DNA of 64,000 nucleotides from an uncultured Clostridia bacterium (GCA_947626105.1 CANQQY010000001.1:124001-188000); one strand, 5' to 3'; shown: positions 53,882 to 63,368, counted from the stretch's first letter. Made by a program: numbers and translations. Notes: generated from the sequence alone by a model not told the origin.

Positions 53882-55327
53882 TCAGACCGATTCCATCGCG
53901 TTGGGGAGAAAAGACAGGATGTCCGTCGCGTCGGGCGCGTATTCGCCCATCTCCCGCGCCGCGATCTCCCCGCTTCTGCCGAGGAGAAAACATCCCGCGC
54001 ATGCCGCCTCGAAGGGCGGGATCCCCCGCGCCGCAATGCCCGCGATGAGCCCCGCGAGGACGTCTCCGCTCCCCCCTTTCGCCAAGACGGGCGAGCCCGT
54101 CACATTGATCGCCGTGCGCTCCCCTTCCGCGATCACGCTGCGGTTATTCTTGAATACGACGGTAACGCCGTACGCCGCAGAAAACGCCTTCGCTTCCCCG
54201 ATGGGGTCTAAGAGTAGCGTTTCGACGGATTTGCCCGTGAGGCGGGAAAACTCCATGGGATGGGGCGTTATGATGACCTTACAGCCCTTATTTTTGAGAA
54301 TATCAAGGCCGTAGACGGAGAGGGCGTTCAGAGCGTCGGCGTCGAGCACGAGCGTCCCTTGATATTCCCCGAGAAGGCGTGTGAGCATCTCATACTGCCG
54401 CTCCCCCACCCCCGCGCCCATGCCGAACGCGACTGCGTCCGCACGCGGGAGAAAGCGGTCGTCGTACGCAGAGAGGATACAGGCGGGATACTTCGCCGCG
54501 GCGGACAGGAGCGTCCCCGGAGAGGGATAGACTTCGGGCGGCAGGAAAAGTTCGGAATACCCCGCGCCCGATTTCAGGCATGCGCCGACCGAAAGAAGGG
54601 GCGCGCCCAAAGAACCGTATCCGGCAAGAACGGCAGCCCTTCCGTAGCTCCCCTTGTGGGAGCATGATTTTTTTGCGGGAAAGAGGGTTTTAATATCTCC
54701 GTCCTCAAAAACTTCCGCACCGCCTTCCGCGGGGATCCCGATGTCCGCGACGGAAATCGAGCCACCCATGTCCGCGCCGTCCGCGAGGAGAAGGGCGGTT
54801 TTCAGCTGTCCCATGCAGACCGTTTCATCTGCCTTGACGCAAACAGGCGAGGTGATCCCGCCGTCCGTCAGTCCCGATGGAATGTCGCATGCGATCACAT
54901 GATCCGCATGGCTAATAAAGTCCACGAGCGCGGCGTTTTCCCCCTCGATAGGGCGGGAGAGCCCCGTTCCGAACAGGCAGTCCACGGCGACAGAGTACTT
55001 TCTTCTCGGGATCCTGTCGAGGATCTCGCCGCGGTATCTCTCCTTTGCCGCCTTACAATCCCCTGAAAAGCGATCCGCAAGGCAGAGAACGGCGACGTCG
55101 AAGCCCTCTTCCCGTAGCCGCTTAGCGGCGACAAACCCGTCGCCCCCATTGTTTCCCCCTCCGCAGACAAAGATCGCGTCACGGACGCACAGCCGCTCCA
55201 TTGCCGCCTTCACCGCCGCGGCGAGCGCGTTTCCCGCCCGCTCCATGAGCGTTTCCGCAGAAGTCCCGCGCCTTATTTCCCTTTCGTCAAACATGCGCAT
55301 TTGCGCATTCGTGTATGCGTATTTCAT
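53882..55327 (-). CDS. nnr: Bifunctional NAD(P)H-hydrate epimerase / ADP-dependent dehydratase
   Basis: Repairs hydrated NAD(P)H. 481 aa. The N-terminal epimerase domain (YjeF_N) shows VCGGGNNGGDGFVAAKRL and VDCLFGTGLSRP. The C-terminal ribokinase-like dehydratase shows GSYGRAAVLAG, VLDADALNAL, TPHPMEFSRLTG and the catalytic KGGSGDVLAG. GAGGA precedes the ATG; it starts 9 nt after birA and ends the comEC-like/recX/birA/nnr unit. Confidence 0.96.
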   Translation of the reverse strand: MKYAYTNAQMRMFDEREIRRGTSAETLMERAGNALAAAVKAAMERLCVRDAIFVCGGGNNGGDGFVAAKRLREEGFDVAVLCLADRFSGDCKAAKERYRGEILDRIPRRKYSVAVDCLFGTGLSRPIEGENAALVDFISHADHVIACDIPSGLTDGGITSPVCVKADETVCMGQLKTALLLADGADMGGSISVADIGIPAEGGAEVFEDGDIKTLFPAKKSCSHKGSYGRAAVLAGYGSLGAPLLSVGACLKSGAGYSELFLPPEVYPSPGTLLSAAAKYPACILSAYDDRFLPRADAVAFGMGAGVGERQYEMLTRLLGEYQGTLVLDADALNALSVYGLDILKNKGCKVIITPHPMEFSRLTGKSVETLLLDPIGEAKAFSAAYGVTVVFKNNRSVIAEGERTAINVTGSPVLAKGGSGDVLAGLIAGIAARGIPPFEAACAGCFLLGRSGEIAAREMGEYAPDATDILSFLPNAMESV

Positions 55328-55336
55328 AACAATTCC

Positions 55337-56017
55337 TCAATTTCCGATCGTGATCTCCGCGCTCGAGAGGGCGAAAATCTCCCCGCCGCGTTCGATTTCA
55401 AGCCGCCCGTCGGGAAGAATGCGCCGCGCAGTCGCAAAATATTCCTCTTCTCTCTCGGCAACGCGGATCCGCTCCCCCAAAAAATGCGCATGGGAGAGAT
55501 ATTCCCCGAACGTAGAGGGACGGCGGAAATTTTCGAGCAGGGCTCTTCCGACCTCTTCGGCAGAGGGTGGATCGCGGAGAAACGCCGCCATATTGACGGC
55601 GATCCCGCCGAGCGCGGAGACGTCGTTCGTCACATTCATCCCGATCCCGATCACGCTGTGGTCGATCTTTCCCTCCCGCAAGCCGTTTTCAATGAGGATC
55701 CCCGCGATCTTTTTGCCCGAGACGCGAACGTCGTTCGGCCATTTGATCTCGGGCGGGATACCGTATTCCCCGAGCGTCCTGCAAACCGAGACGGCGGCGT
55801 GCGCCATGATGCGGAAGGCATTTGCGGGCGCCATGTCCGCATAAAAAACCAATATGGAAAGATATACCCCACCCATGTCGGAGAGGAAGCTGCGCCCTTT
55901 GGTGCCCCTTCCCGCCGTCTGGACGTCCGCGAACACGGCGACGTTTTCCCTTGCGGGCAGGTATTTCCGGAGATACTCGTTCGTCGAAGAGACGGACGGC
56001 AACCGCTCAATCTTCAT
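55337..56017 (-). CDS. birA: Biotin--[acetyl-CoA-carboxylase] ligase (no DNA-binding domain)
   Basis: Attaches biotin to the carrier protein of biotin-dependent carboxylases/decarboxylases. 226 aa from ATG 56017 (MKIERLPSVSSTN), seven nt after GAGGGG. Motifs: SSTNEYL, the biotinyl-AMP loop GRGTKGRSF, KWPNDVRVSGKKIAGILIE and GIGMNV. The winged-helix N-domain is absent, so this is a group I enzyme that does not repress transcription. It overlaps the recX stop by 11 nt. Confidence 0.94.
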   Translation of the reverse strand: MKIERLPSVSSTNEYLRKYLPARENVAVFADVQTAGRGTKGRSFLSDMGGVYLSILVFYADMAPANAFRIMAHAAVSVCRTLGEYGIPPEIKWPNDVRVSGKKIAGILIENGLREGKIDHSVIGIGMNVTNDVSALGGIAVNMAAFLRDPPSAEEVGRALLENFRRPSTFGEYLSHAHFLGERIRVAEREEEYFATARRILPDGRLEIERGGEIFALSSAEITIGN

Positions 56018-56621
56018 CATACAGCCCCTCGAGCGCATGGCGGGCGGCGTCGTGGTCGAAACCCTTCGAAATCAGGTGCGCATATGCCTTGCGGATGACC
56101 TGTTTTTCGGTGACGTCTTTGCCGCGCAGGTACTTTTTCAGAACGGCCGCGGCGGCTTCCTCTTCCCCCGTAAGCGTGGAAAGAGCCTCTTCGATCGCCT
56201 CGTCTGAAACGCCCTTGCGCCTAAGTTCGAGGGCGATGAGACGGCTTCCTTTCTTCTTTGCCGCGCTCTCCGCATAGGCGCGCGCGTAGGCGGCGTCGTC
56301 CAAAAAGCCGTATTCACGCATTTTGCCCACGACATGTTCGCAAACCTCGTTCAGATAACCCTTTTTCCCGAGGTATTCTACGATCTCGCGCTCCGTTTTC
56401 ATCGACGCGGAAATAAAACTCAACGCCTTATCAAACGCAGTCTGCTTTTCGCTTTCAAGCTGCATCGCCGCGAGCCCCTCTTCCGTGACGGCGCTTCCCA
56501 CCTTCAAACGGTTCTGCACGACGGTGAAGAGCTCCATACCGCAAAAAAACCTGCCGTCAACTTCGATATTGCAGCGGGTTTTATCGTTTTTTTGTGCCGT
56601 AATGGCTGTGATCTCGGACAT
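56007..56621 (-). CDS. recX: Regulatory protein RecX
   Basis: Modulates RecA filaments. 204 aa of tandem three-helix repeats; recognisable segments are KTEREIVEYLGKKGY, MREYGFLDDAAYARAYAES, KKKGSRLIALELRRKG and a final KAYAHLISKGFD. recA is not in the window. It follows the ComEC-like gene by 16 nt and overlaps birA. Confidence 0.92.
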   Translation of the reverse strand: MSEITAITAQKNDKTRCNIEVDGRFFCGMELFTVVQNRLKVGSAVTEEGLAAMQLESEKQTAFDKALSFISASMKTEREIVEYLGKKGYLNEVCEHVVGKMREYGFLDDAAYARAYAESAAKKKGSRLIALELRRKGVSDEAIEEALSTLTGEEEAAAAVLKKYLRGKDVTEKQVIRKAYAHLISKGFDHDAARHALEGLYDED

Positions 56622-56637
56622 GGTAGCCTCTTTTTTC

Positions 56638-57825
56638 CTATTGAACGCCGTATGACGGCCACGTTCTGTTCGCTCTGAACCACTCTGTATCCTTCAACAC
56701 CGTCGAATTGTTGCTCCCCGTCACGGTGAGCCCCTCCGCGGTGACCGTCACGACGATATTGCCGTTCATCGAAGTATAGTTCCATGACGCTTTGGGTTCG
56801 TAGACGACGTCCGTCGCGAGCGAAGTGACGTAAATATTCTTCGTATATCGTGCGACGCGGTCGATCATCTCCTGCGTGGGGAAGATCGCGGCGGGATCCG
56901 TCGAGTATTCGGGCGCGCCCGCACAGCAGCAAATACAGACGTTTTCGGGCGTGATTTCGGAGAGAAGAACGTCGTTGCTCGAAGTACGGCTGCCGTGGTG
57001 CCCGCCCTTGAACAGTTTGCAATGGGGAAGATCGTTCGATTCCGCAAGGCTCTCCTCCCCCTCCTTTTCGAGGTCGCCCGTAAAGAGAAACCGGTCGTTT
57101 CCGCGCGTTAAAAGCATGCAGACCGAATAATTATTCTCATCGGAACTCTTCGTCTCATAGAATTTTTGGTAGAGAATGGTCATTTCCATCCCTTCGCCGA
57201 GGGCATAGCTCTTCTTTGCGCCGTTCTCCCCATTGACGCATTCGAGGGCGGTATAGTGCTTTGCCCCGGCCCCGACTTCGGCGCTAAGAGCGTCCACATA
57301 CTTCCCGTAAAGGGAACGTCCGCCCGATCCCGTCGTTTCGGATTGATTTGTGCGGGGAAAATCAATGATCGTGCCGCACTCGAAGCTCTCAAAGACGCCT
57401 TTTGCCGACGTTGTCCCGACAAACGCCGCGATGTGATCCTGATGCGCATGGGTCGCGATGACGTATTCGAGCACACCGTCCGTGCAATATTGCTGTATGT
57501 AGGGCACGATCGCCTCCGCCGAGTTCTGCCTCGAACCCGCGTCGATGAGCACCTCTGTATTTCCCGTCTTGATGAGCGTGCAGTCGCCCGCGTATTTATT
57601 TCCGAGCTCCAAAAAATGAATGGAAAGCTCTCCCGAAACGATGTCTCCCGCCCCGCCGGGGTTCTTTTCGGGATCATCTTTTTTATAGATGAAGAAGTAC
57701 CAATACGCTCCCGCGGCGATCGCAAGGATGAGCACAAAAGCGATGACCGCAATCAAAATTTTCGGGTGTTTTTTAAGTTCCTTCTCCGCCTCCGCGGCGG
57801 CCTTTTTTTGTTTTTTCGACGCCAT
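56638..57825 (-). CDS. Membrane-anchored ComEC/Rec2-like metallo-beta-lactamase-fold hydrolase
   Basis: 395 aa. A Lys/Ala-rich N-terminus precedes one membrane helix (residues ~23-47), then an MBL domain of the type found at the C-terminus of ComEC: IHFLELGNKYAGDCTLI, VLIDAGS, VIATHAHQDHIAAF, FLFTGDLEKEGE and KGGHHGSRTSS. Topology predicts an extracellular domain. Stand-alone relatives are thought to be secreted nucleases or hydrolases; without the ComEC channel it is not a DNA importer itself. GAAGGAGAA precedes the ATG. First gene of the recX-birA-nnr unit. Confidence 0.87.
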   Translation of the reverse strand: MASKKQKKAAAEAEKELKKHPKILIAVIAFVLILAIAAGAYWYFFIYKKDDPEKNPGGAGDIVSGELSIHFLELGNKYAGDCTLIKTGNTEVLIDAGSRQNSAEAIVPYIQQYCTDGVLEYVIATHAHQDHIAAFVGTTSAKGVFESFECGTIIDFPRTNQSETTGSGGRSLYGKYVDALSAEVGAGAKHYTALECVNGENGAKKSYALGEGMEMTILYQKFYETKSSDENNYSVCMLLTRGNDRFLFTGDLEKEGEESLAESNDLPHCKLFKGGHHGSRTSSNDVLLSEITPENVCICCCAGAPEYSTDPAAIFPTQEMIDRVARYTKNIYVTSLATDVVYEPKASWNYTSMNGNIVVTVTAEGLTVTGSNNSTVLKDTEWFRANRTWPSYGVQ

Positions 57826-57847
57826 AATTCTCCTTCACGGAACCGCC

Positions 57848-57865
57848 GATCCGTTCAAACGGATC
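57848..57865. promoter_or_regulatory. Palindrome GATCCGTTCAAACGGATC upstream of the ComEC-like gene
   Basis: Eight-base arms around CA (GATCCGTT / AACGGATC), 22 nt before the ATG, hence likely in the leader as an RNA hairpin or an operator. AT-rich GTTATATAAC repeats lie just upstream (57880-57899), but no standard promoter was found. Confidence 0.4.
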
Positions 57866-57964
57866 ATAAAATGACATATGTTATATAACGTTTGTTATAA
57901 ATGATTTCTTCCCTTCCGATCCCTCGGCTTTTTCGGACTTTACTTCAAAGGAACGGACGGGACT

Positions 57965-58309
57965 TTATACAACGCCCAACGCGGAAGCGATGTTTACCAC
58001 GGCCTCGTCGATGTTGTGCAGAAACTTATTGAGGGCGGACTGCGCGCCCGCGTCGATCGTGCCGTCCTCCGTCGTGCGGAGCACGGCGACGATCATATTG
58101 AAATTTCCGTAGATGACGCCGCACTCGATATTGAGCGCCTTCATCACGGGATCCTCGCTCCCGCTCTGCAAACGGTGCAGTTCCTTGATCTCTGCGTTCA
58201 TCTCGGTAAAAAGCGCAACGTTCCCGCTTGCAAAGAGCTCTTCCATCGTCTTGTTGAGCGCAAAGAGAGCAGTGATGAATTGCTTGTGCGTTTCGCTTAG
58301 TTCCGTCAC
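57965..58309 (-). CDS. Small helical protein of unknown function
   Basis: 114 aa, no family recognised; predicted almost entirely alpha-helical with heptad-like hydrophobics (FITALFALNKTMEELF, FTEMNAEIKELHRL, NKFLHNIDEAVVNIASALG). No signal or membrane segment. The ATG overlaps the stop of the nucleotidyltransferase gene as ATGA, so it is translated with that enzyme and may be its partner. Last gene of the galactosidase unit. Confidence 0.75.
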   Translation of the reverse strand: MTELSETHKQFITALFALNKTMEELFASGNVALFTEMNAEIKELHRLQSGSEDPVMKALNIECGVIYGNFNMIVAVLRTTEDGTIDAGAQSALNKFLHNIDEAVVNIASALGVV

Positions 58310-59520
58310 AGCGTCACCCCGTTCTTTTGAAGGAGAACTCTCGCGGTCTCCACGCTGTCCGTGCCTTCTTTGTTTTTGATGGGCGCGAATTCCTTCTCCC
58401 GCTCCACTTCGAAGGGCAAGCAGCTCCCCATGAGACGGATCATATCGAGAATGAGCGTCTCGAATTTATAGCCGTTCTCCTTTTCGGGCTTGACGAGCTC
58501 GCCCTTTTCATCGAGGTAAGGAATCTTTTTCTTGACGACGTGCACGGGGATCCTATCCTTTGCGATCTCCTCGAGTTTTCTTGCGGAGAGAAGATAATTG
58601 AGGATGACCCCGAAGGAGTAGGCAAGATTTCCGTCCGCGCCTCTTTGCTGCGCCATCTCTTCGGTGAGCTCATAATATTCGATGACGGACGGCTTTTGAT
58701 CTTCGAGGCACAAAACGCCCACTCTCTCGTGCGGATCATTCTTTCTGACGACTTTCGCCCCGCTCATCATGCCGCTCATGATCGTCGCGCCCACGAACAC
58801 GGGATCTGCGCTCCTCTGCAATACATTGTCGACGCCGTAGACGTTATACCATTCTACCGCGGGGAAATCCCGATCCGCGGCGGCGCGTTTCAAAGAGGAA
58901 TACCAGCCGCCGTTGCCGTTGGGCGAAAGCGCAAGCGCGCCCTCGCCTTCGAGGAAAAGTTTCCCCGTAAGATCCACGCTCGGAGCCATTTCCTGCTCGA
59001 AAAAGCGGATATACTCCTCGGGATAGCCGAAATAGGCATGCTCCTTCAAAAATGCGCGGGTCGCGGCGTCGTTTTTGTCGCTCGTCATGATGAAGAGCGG
59101 GACCGCCGCCCCGCAGGACTTACAGACGGAGAGAAGATTTTTGATCTGCATTTCAAAGATGTACAGAGGATGGGAGACGCCGATATCGTACGCCCCCTTG
59201 GGAGCGTCCGAACCCAGCCGCGTGCCCTGTCCGCCCGCGAGGAGCACACAGGCGACCTTGCTAGCGCGGATCGCCTCCGCGCCGATCTGAAAGTATTCCT
59301 CCCGCTTTGATTCGATCTCTTTGAGGGAAAGACCTGCGATGGGCTCGACCTTCCCCTTTCCGCTCAAATCCTCGGGGTGTTTCCAAAGATCCACCGTATC
59401 CCAGTCGATATTTTCGATCTCCGTGATGAATTTCCGCTGGGCGTCGATGGGTAGCGTATCGAACCCGCGCAGAATGTGCGTCTGCCCCCGCTCGGAGAGC
59501 AAACTGTTGAGTTCTTTCAT
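58306..59520 (-). CDS. UDP-sugar / UDP-N-acetylhexosamine pyrophosphorylase (UDPGP family)
   Basis: 404 aa from ATG 59520 (MKELNSLLSERG), with AAGGAG upstream. Eukaryotic-type UAP1/UGP-like nucleotidyltransferase, shown by LLAGGQGTRLGSDAPKG (about 89-105), MTSDKND, NGNGGWYSSL, VYGVDNVL and VVKKKIPYLDE. It makes UDP-sugars from sugar-1-phosphate and UTP; whether it prefers GlcNAc-1-P, Glc-1-P or Gal-1-P cannot be told. It begins 1 nt after the alpha-galactosidase stop, so a role in handling released galactose is plausible. Confidence 0.85.
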   Translation of the reverse strand: MKELNSLLSERGQTHILRGFDTLPIDAQRKFITEIENIDWDTVDLWKHPEDLSGKGKVEPIAGLSLKEIESKREEYFQIGAEAIRASKVACVLLAGGQGTRLGSDAPKGAYDIGVSHPLYIFEMQIKNLLSVCKSCGAAVPLFIMTSDKNDAATRAFLKEHAYFGYPEEYIRFFEQEMAPSVDLTGKLFLEGEGALALSPNGNGGWYSSLKRAAADRDFPAVEWYNVYGVDNVLQRSADPVFVGATIMSGMMSGAKVVRKNDPHERVGVLCLEDQKPSVIEYYELTEEMAQQRGADGNLAYSFGVILNYLLSARKLEEIAKDRIPVHVVKKKIPYLDEKGELVKPEKENGYKFETLILDMIRLMGSCLPFEVEREKEFAPIKNKEGTDSVETARVLLQKNGVTL

Positions 59521-59521
59521 G

Positions 59522-61579
59522 TCAATTCTCCTTTTGAAGCAGGAAGGCGCCCGCATGGAATTTTTCTCCATGGATCTCAAGCGCGTCCCCCGCCGTAAAT
59601 TCGAGGTCGGTATACTGCTTTGTGAGCGTATACCCCTTTATGTCGAGCCTGACAACGCTTTCGTCGTCGAGGAAATGCACGATCACGAGCTTTTTTCCGT
59701 TCCATTCCTTGATGTAGACCTGCCGCCCCTTGGGATCGCGGTAGTATTCGACGGAATTGTCGATGAGAAGGATGTCGCCCCGACGCACGATCTCCTTGAC
59801 GGCTTCGTAAAAATCAAGCCCCCTTTGGATGAGCGCGATTTTGCCCTCGGAGAGATCCAAAATGTCTCCCGAAAGGCAGATCCTGCCCATCATGGCGGCG
59901 CAAAGGGAATAAATTGTGCGCGCGTCGGGCTCATTTTCCCTTAAAACCGCCCAGATCTGAGACTGTCGGGCGGGGATCACGCGGGAAACGTTCGCCGCAA
60001 CGAGGGGGATCTCCGGGCATTCGTGTGCGTCCGAAAAGGAGCACATAGAGACCAGATTCATGCGCTTGGGCTCGATACGGCTCCCGCCCGAGGAGCAATT
60101 CTCGATGACAAGGCCGGGGATCCCGTCCTTGAGCTTTGTGAGCCATTCGAGGCTCGCTTCCGTCACCTGCCTGCCGCCCTCGCCGAGTGCGGCGCCGTCC
60201 TCGCTGTCGCAACCGACGCCGATATTGTCGTTATAGTCAATTTTAATATAGCCGAACCCGTTCTCTTTGAGCTGCCGCAAGAGTTTTTCTTGCAGGAAGG
60301 ACTCCGCCTCTTCCGTCCTCAAATCGAGGAACCGCCTGTTCTTGCTCGTGAGAAGGTATCCGTCCCGATGCAGGAGCATTTCTTCCCTTTGGAAGGTCTC
60401 GCTGTCCCTGCCTGCGACCTCGAACTCATACCAAACGCCCGCCTTCATGCCGCGCTCCGCCGCCTTCTTTGAAATCACAGAAAGATCGGGAAAGATCGTG
60501 CGGTTGATGTTCCAGTCGCCGATGGCGTTGCACCCCCCCTTATCCTCGGGTTTATACCAGCCGCTGTCGATGACGAAATATTTGATCTGCGGGAAGGGCG
60601 CAAGCGCGTCGATCATACGGAGCATAAGTTCCTCGGTGGGATTCCCCCACGTCGCGCAGTACTCATTATACATGACGGGCATCTCTTCCTCGCTTTGGGG
60701 AACGCGAAGGATCCTGTCCTGCTCGTGCACGAGCGCATTGCAGACGGCATCGAGATCCTTCTGCACCGTGAAAAAGGCCTTGTCCGTCGTAAAGCTCTCG
60801 CCGGGGAGAATATCTTTGCGCCAATGCGCCCATTCGAAGTCCCCGAGCCCGCCCGAGAGCGCGCACGTCTCCTTTTCCTCATAGAGTTCGATCTGCCACG
60901 AATAGGGTGCTTCGATCTGCACACCGAGGCAGAACACCCCGTCCCCGACCGCGGCGAAGGGATAATAGCCTCGGTTTGGCATGGAGCCAACTTGTCCGAA
61001 TTTTTCGACCTTCACGCCGTACCGCGCCCAACTCATATCGAAGCCGAGAGAGGAGAAGGATTCCGCTTTCAGCCTGCATTCACGCGACCACGCGCTCGTC
61101 ATGCGGTAGAAGGACAGCTCCATCGTGTTTTTACAGCCGCCCGCGACCGAGGAGATGCCGCTCAAAGAGAAGCTCGAAAGCAATTCGAGCGTGCGCACCA
61201 TGTCCGAATTGTTGGTATAGCGGACATGGGTAGTGAAAACGCCCGTTTCGGAACAATACTCCAAGACATGGGTATAGGTATTTCCGTTCCCGTCCGAAAG
61301 AACCGTCGTGACGGCGTCCCCTTCCCGCGTTTGGCGCTCGACATGCAAAAGGGTGGAAGTTCTGTTCCGCATGGTGACGCCGAGCGTATAGTCGATGAGC
61401 GCTTCGTCCCCCGTGAAAGATACCTGCACCAAACTGTCGCAACAGAGCTTTTCGGGCTCGATCTCCGCGTCCTTCGGATAGACGGCAAGCCCGACGACCG
61501 TCCTGCTCTCATGCCCCTCGACGGGAGTTTCCACATAGTATACGGCGGTGTCGCCGAAGATATATTTTTTCAAAAACAT
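59522..61579 (-). CDS. Alpha-galactosidase, GH36 family
   Basis: 685 aa, the usual length for GH36: N-terminal beta-sandwich (1-~280), TIM barrel and C-terminal beta domain. Catalytic nucleophile in YIKIDYN, general acid/base Asp in CSFSDAHE, substrate-binding ENCSSGGSR and FVIDSGWY. No signal peptide, so it acts inside on imported raffinose-family or melibiose-type sugars. GGTGAGG precedes the ATG. A G7 run (60533-60539) lies in frame in the coding region. Forms a unit with the nucleotidyltransferase and the 114-aa gene. Confidence 0.94.
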   Translation of the reverse strand: MFLKKYIFGDTAVYYVETPVEGHESRTVVGLAVYPKDAEIEPEKLCCDSLVQVSFTGDEALIDYTLGVTMRNRTSTLLHVERQTREGDAVTTVLSDGNGNTYTHVLEYCSETGVFTTHVRYTNNSDMVRTLELLSSFSLSGISSVAGGCKNTMELSFYRMTSAWSRECRLKAESFSSLGFDMSWARYGVKVEKFGQVGSMPNRGYYPFAAVGDGVFCLGVQIEAPYSWQIELYEEKETCALSGGLGDFEWAHWRKDILPGESFTTDKAFFTVQKDLDAVCNALVHEQDRILRVPQSEEEMPVMYNEYCATWGNPTEELMLRMIDALAPFPQIKYFVIDSGWYKPEDKGGCNAIGDWNINRTIFPDLSVISKKAAERGMKAGVWYEFEVAGRDSETFQREEMLLHRDGYLLTSKNRRFLDLRTEEAESFLQEKLLRQLKENGFGYIKIDYNDNIGVGCDSEDGAALGEGGRQVTEASLEWLTKLKDGIPGLVIENCSSGGSRIEPKRMNLVSMCSFSDAHECPEIPLVAANVSRVIPARQSQIWAVLRENEPDARTIYSLCAAMMGRICLSGDILDLSEGKIALIQRGLDFYEAVKEIVRRGDILLIDNSVEYYRDPKGRQVYIKEWNGKKLVIVHFLDDESVVRLDIKGYTLTKQYTDLEFTAGDALEIHGEKFHAGAFLLQKEN

Positions 61580-61742
61580 GGTTCCTCACCCCCTTCCGCC
61601 CCTTGCGGGGCACCTTCCCCCTCCCCCAAGGAGGGGGAAGGCAAGATTTGTCCGCCCGCGCCTCCCCCTCCCCCAAGAAGAGGAGAGACAAGCGCGTCAT
61701 TACAATAGGGGCGGCGAAAACCGCCGCCCCCCTATTTTTCGG
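61580..61742. repeat. REP-like repeats between araA and the alpha-galactosidase
   Basis: Contains CCCCTTGCGGGGCACC and the inverted pair CCTTCCCCCTCCCCCAAGGAGGGGGAAGG, and ends in the araA terminator. No clear promoter for the galactosidase gene was found. Confidence 0.65.
61708..61730 (-). terminator. Probable araA terminator
   Basis: Nine-bp GC stem GGGGCGGCG / CGCCGCCCC, placed 13 nt after the araA stop on the minus strand. The following TATTGTAAT is only weakly U-rich, so read-through into the galactosidase gene is possible. Confidence 0.6.
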
Positions 61743-63203
61743 TCATCTTCTCGTTTTCCAAACGGCGTCCGACCACATCAATTTTTCCTTGAAAGACTCA
61801 ATTTTCGTGTTTTCGTCGATGAGAACGACTTCCACACCCCACATGTTGCCGAGATCGACCATCTGCTGTGCCGTGACGACGGAAGAAACGACGGTATGAT
61901 GCGCGCCGCCCGCGTAGATCCACGCCGCAACGCCGTCTTTGAAATTGGGCTGATATCTCCACATCAGTCCGCCGACGGGAAGGTTGGGCATCGGATGGGG
62001 ATATTTCACAAGGGAGATCTTTTGGACGATGAGGCGCATTCTGTCGCCCATGTCGATCATGGAGACGGCGACAGCTTCCGGCGCTTCGATCCCCTCGAAC
62101 ACAAGGCGGGCGGGATCGCTCTTTCCGCCGATCCCGAGCGGATGCACCTGAATTTCGGGCTTCGTGGAAGCGAACTGGGGGGAGACTTCGAGCATATGCG
62201 CGCCGAGGCAGAGCCCGTCTTTGAGGTCGTAGGTATAATCCTCCATGAGGCCTGTGCCCTTCTGCCCCGCCATATACTGCATGGTCGCCCCGAGCGCTGC
62301 GATCTTCCAGTCGCCCTCTGCGCCGAACCCGTAGCCCTTGGATTGCAGATCCTGAATGGCAAGCCCGGGGAGCTGGTTCATATCGTGGAGCGCGCCGAAG
62401 TGGTCGACAATGCCGATGTAGCCGCCCTTTTCCTTGCAGAGCTTTTCGATCGCGATCTCGTATTTCGCCTGTTCACGGACGACTTCGATCCGCTTCGTCC
62501 CCATCGTGTACTTCTTCGCATACTCCGCCATAAGCGCGTCGACTTCTTCTTCCGTTACCTCGTTGATATAGTCCACGAGATCGCCGACGGGATAATAATC
62601 GACCTGCCAGCCGAGATTGATATGGGCGTCGATCTTGTCGCCCTCGGTGACGGCGACGTCGCGCATATTATCTGAAAAACGGGCGACTTTCACGGTCTTG
62701 GAGAAGGCATAGCCCGCCGCAACGACGCACCACGACGCAAGCTCTTTGAGGGCTTCCTCGTCCTTATAATAGCCGACGATGACCTTGTTGTCCATGCGGA
62801 GCCTCGAGACGATATAGCCGAACTCCCTGTCGCCGTGGGCGGCTTGGTTTTCGTTCATGAAGTCCATATCAATGCTGTCGTAAGGCAGTTTCTCGTTATA
62901 TTGCGTCGCGAAGTGGCACATGGGCTTTTGCAACATTTTAAGCCCCTTGATCCACATCTTCGCGGGCGAGAAGGTATGGCACCATGTGATGATACCGATA
63001 CAGTCGGGATCGTTGTTGACTTTCCTTACCGCCTCGACGACTTCATCCGAGCTCTTGCAGGTGGTGAGATACTTCACCGTGACCGGCACATGCCCGTTGA
63101 CATAGTTTGCCATTTCCTCGGAGTGCTGTGCGACATGCGCGAGCACATCGTCGCCGTACAGCGTCTGCGACCCTGTGAGCCAATAAACAATTTTTTCTTT
63201 CAT
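61743..63203 (-). CDS. araA: L-arabinose isomerase
   Basis: Converts L-arabinose to L-ribulose. 486 aa from ATG 63203 (MKEKIVYWLTGSQTLYG), with AAAGGGG upstream. Family landmarks: WLTGSQTLYG at the N-terminus, HTFSPAKMWI, the active-site region around FGAEGDWK and MEDYTYDL, HMLEVSP and GGAHHTV. It pairs with araD upstream, but the two are separated by about 640 nt of repeat DNA, unusual for an ara operon. araB is not seen. Confidence 0.96.
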   Translation of the reverse strand: MKEKIVYWLTGSQTLYGDDVLAHVAQHSEEMANYVNGHVPVTVKYLTTCKSSDEVVEAVRKVNNDPDCIGIITWCHTFSPAKMWIKGLKMLQKPMCHFATQYNEKLPYDSIDMDFMNENQAAHGDREFGYIVSRLRMDNKVIVGYYKDEEALKELASWCVVAAGYAFSKTVKVARFSDNMRDVAVTEGDKIDAHINLGWQVDYYPVGDLVDYINEVTEEEVDALMAEYAKKYTMGTKRIEVVREQAKYEIAIEKLCKEKGGYIGIVDHFGALHDMNQLPGLAIQDLQSKGYGFGAEGDWKIAALGATMQYMAGQKGTGLMEDYTYDLKDGLCLGAHMLEVSPQFASTKPEIQVHPLGIGGKSDPARLVFEGIEAPEAVAVSMIDMGDRMRLIVQKISLVKYPHPMPNLPVGGLMWRYQPNFKDGVAAWIYAGGAHHTVVSSVVTAQQMVDLGNMWGVEVVLIDENTKIESFKEKLMWSDAVWKTRR

Positions 63204-63300
63204 TTTATCATACCCCTTTATGGATTTTTGATAGATTAATATAGGTTTTGACGGCACCATGCCCGTAATCCTACCCTCGGCGCCCTACTTTTGCGTCATT

Positions 63301-63368
63301 TGAGGGAGCGTCCCCTCGAGGGGGAGCTGTCGCGCGCCCTTGCGCGACTGAGGGGGTGTCGTTCTAAT
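63301..63368. repeat. REP-like block, second copy
   Basis: GCGCGCCCTTGCGCGACTGAGGGGGTGTCGTTCT matches 30285-30320, in the same position next to a 74-bp inverted repeat. Confidence 0.7.

Noticed and set aside
60533-60539. G7 run in the alpha-galactosidase as a further phase switch
   Set aside because: It is in frame in a conserved glycine pair, shorter than the other tracts, and in a cytoplasmic enzyme where switching is less expected.
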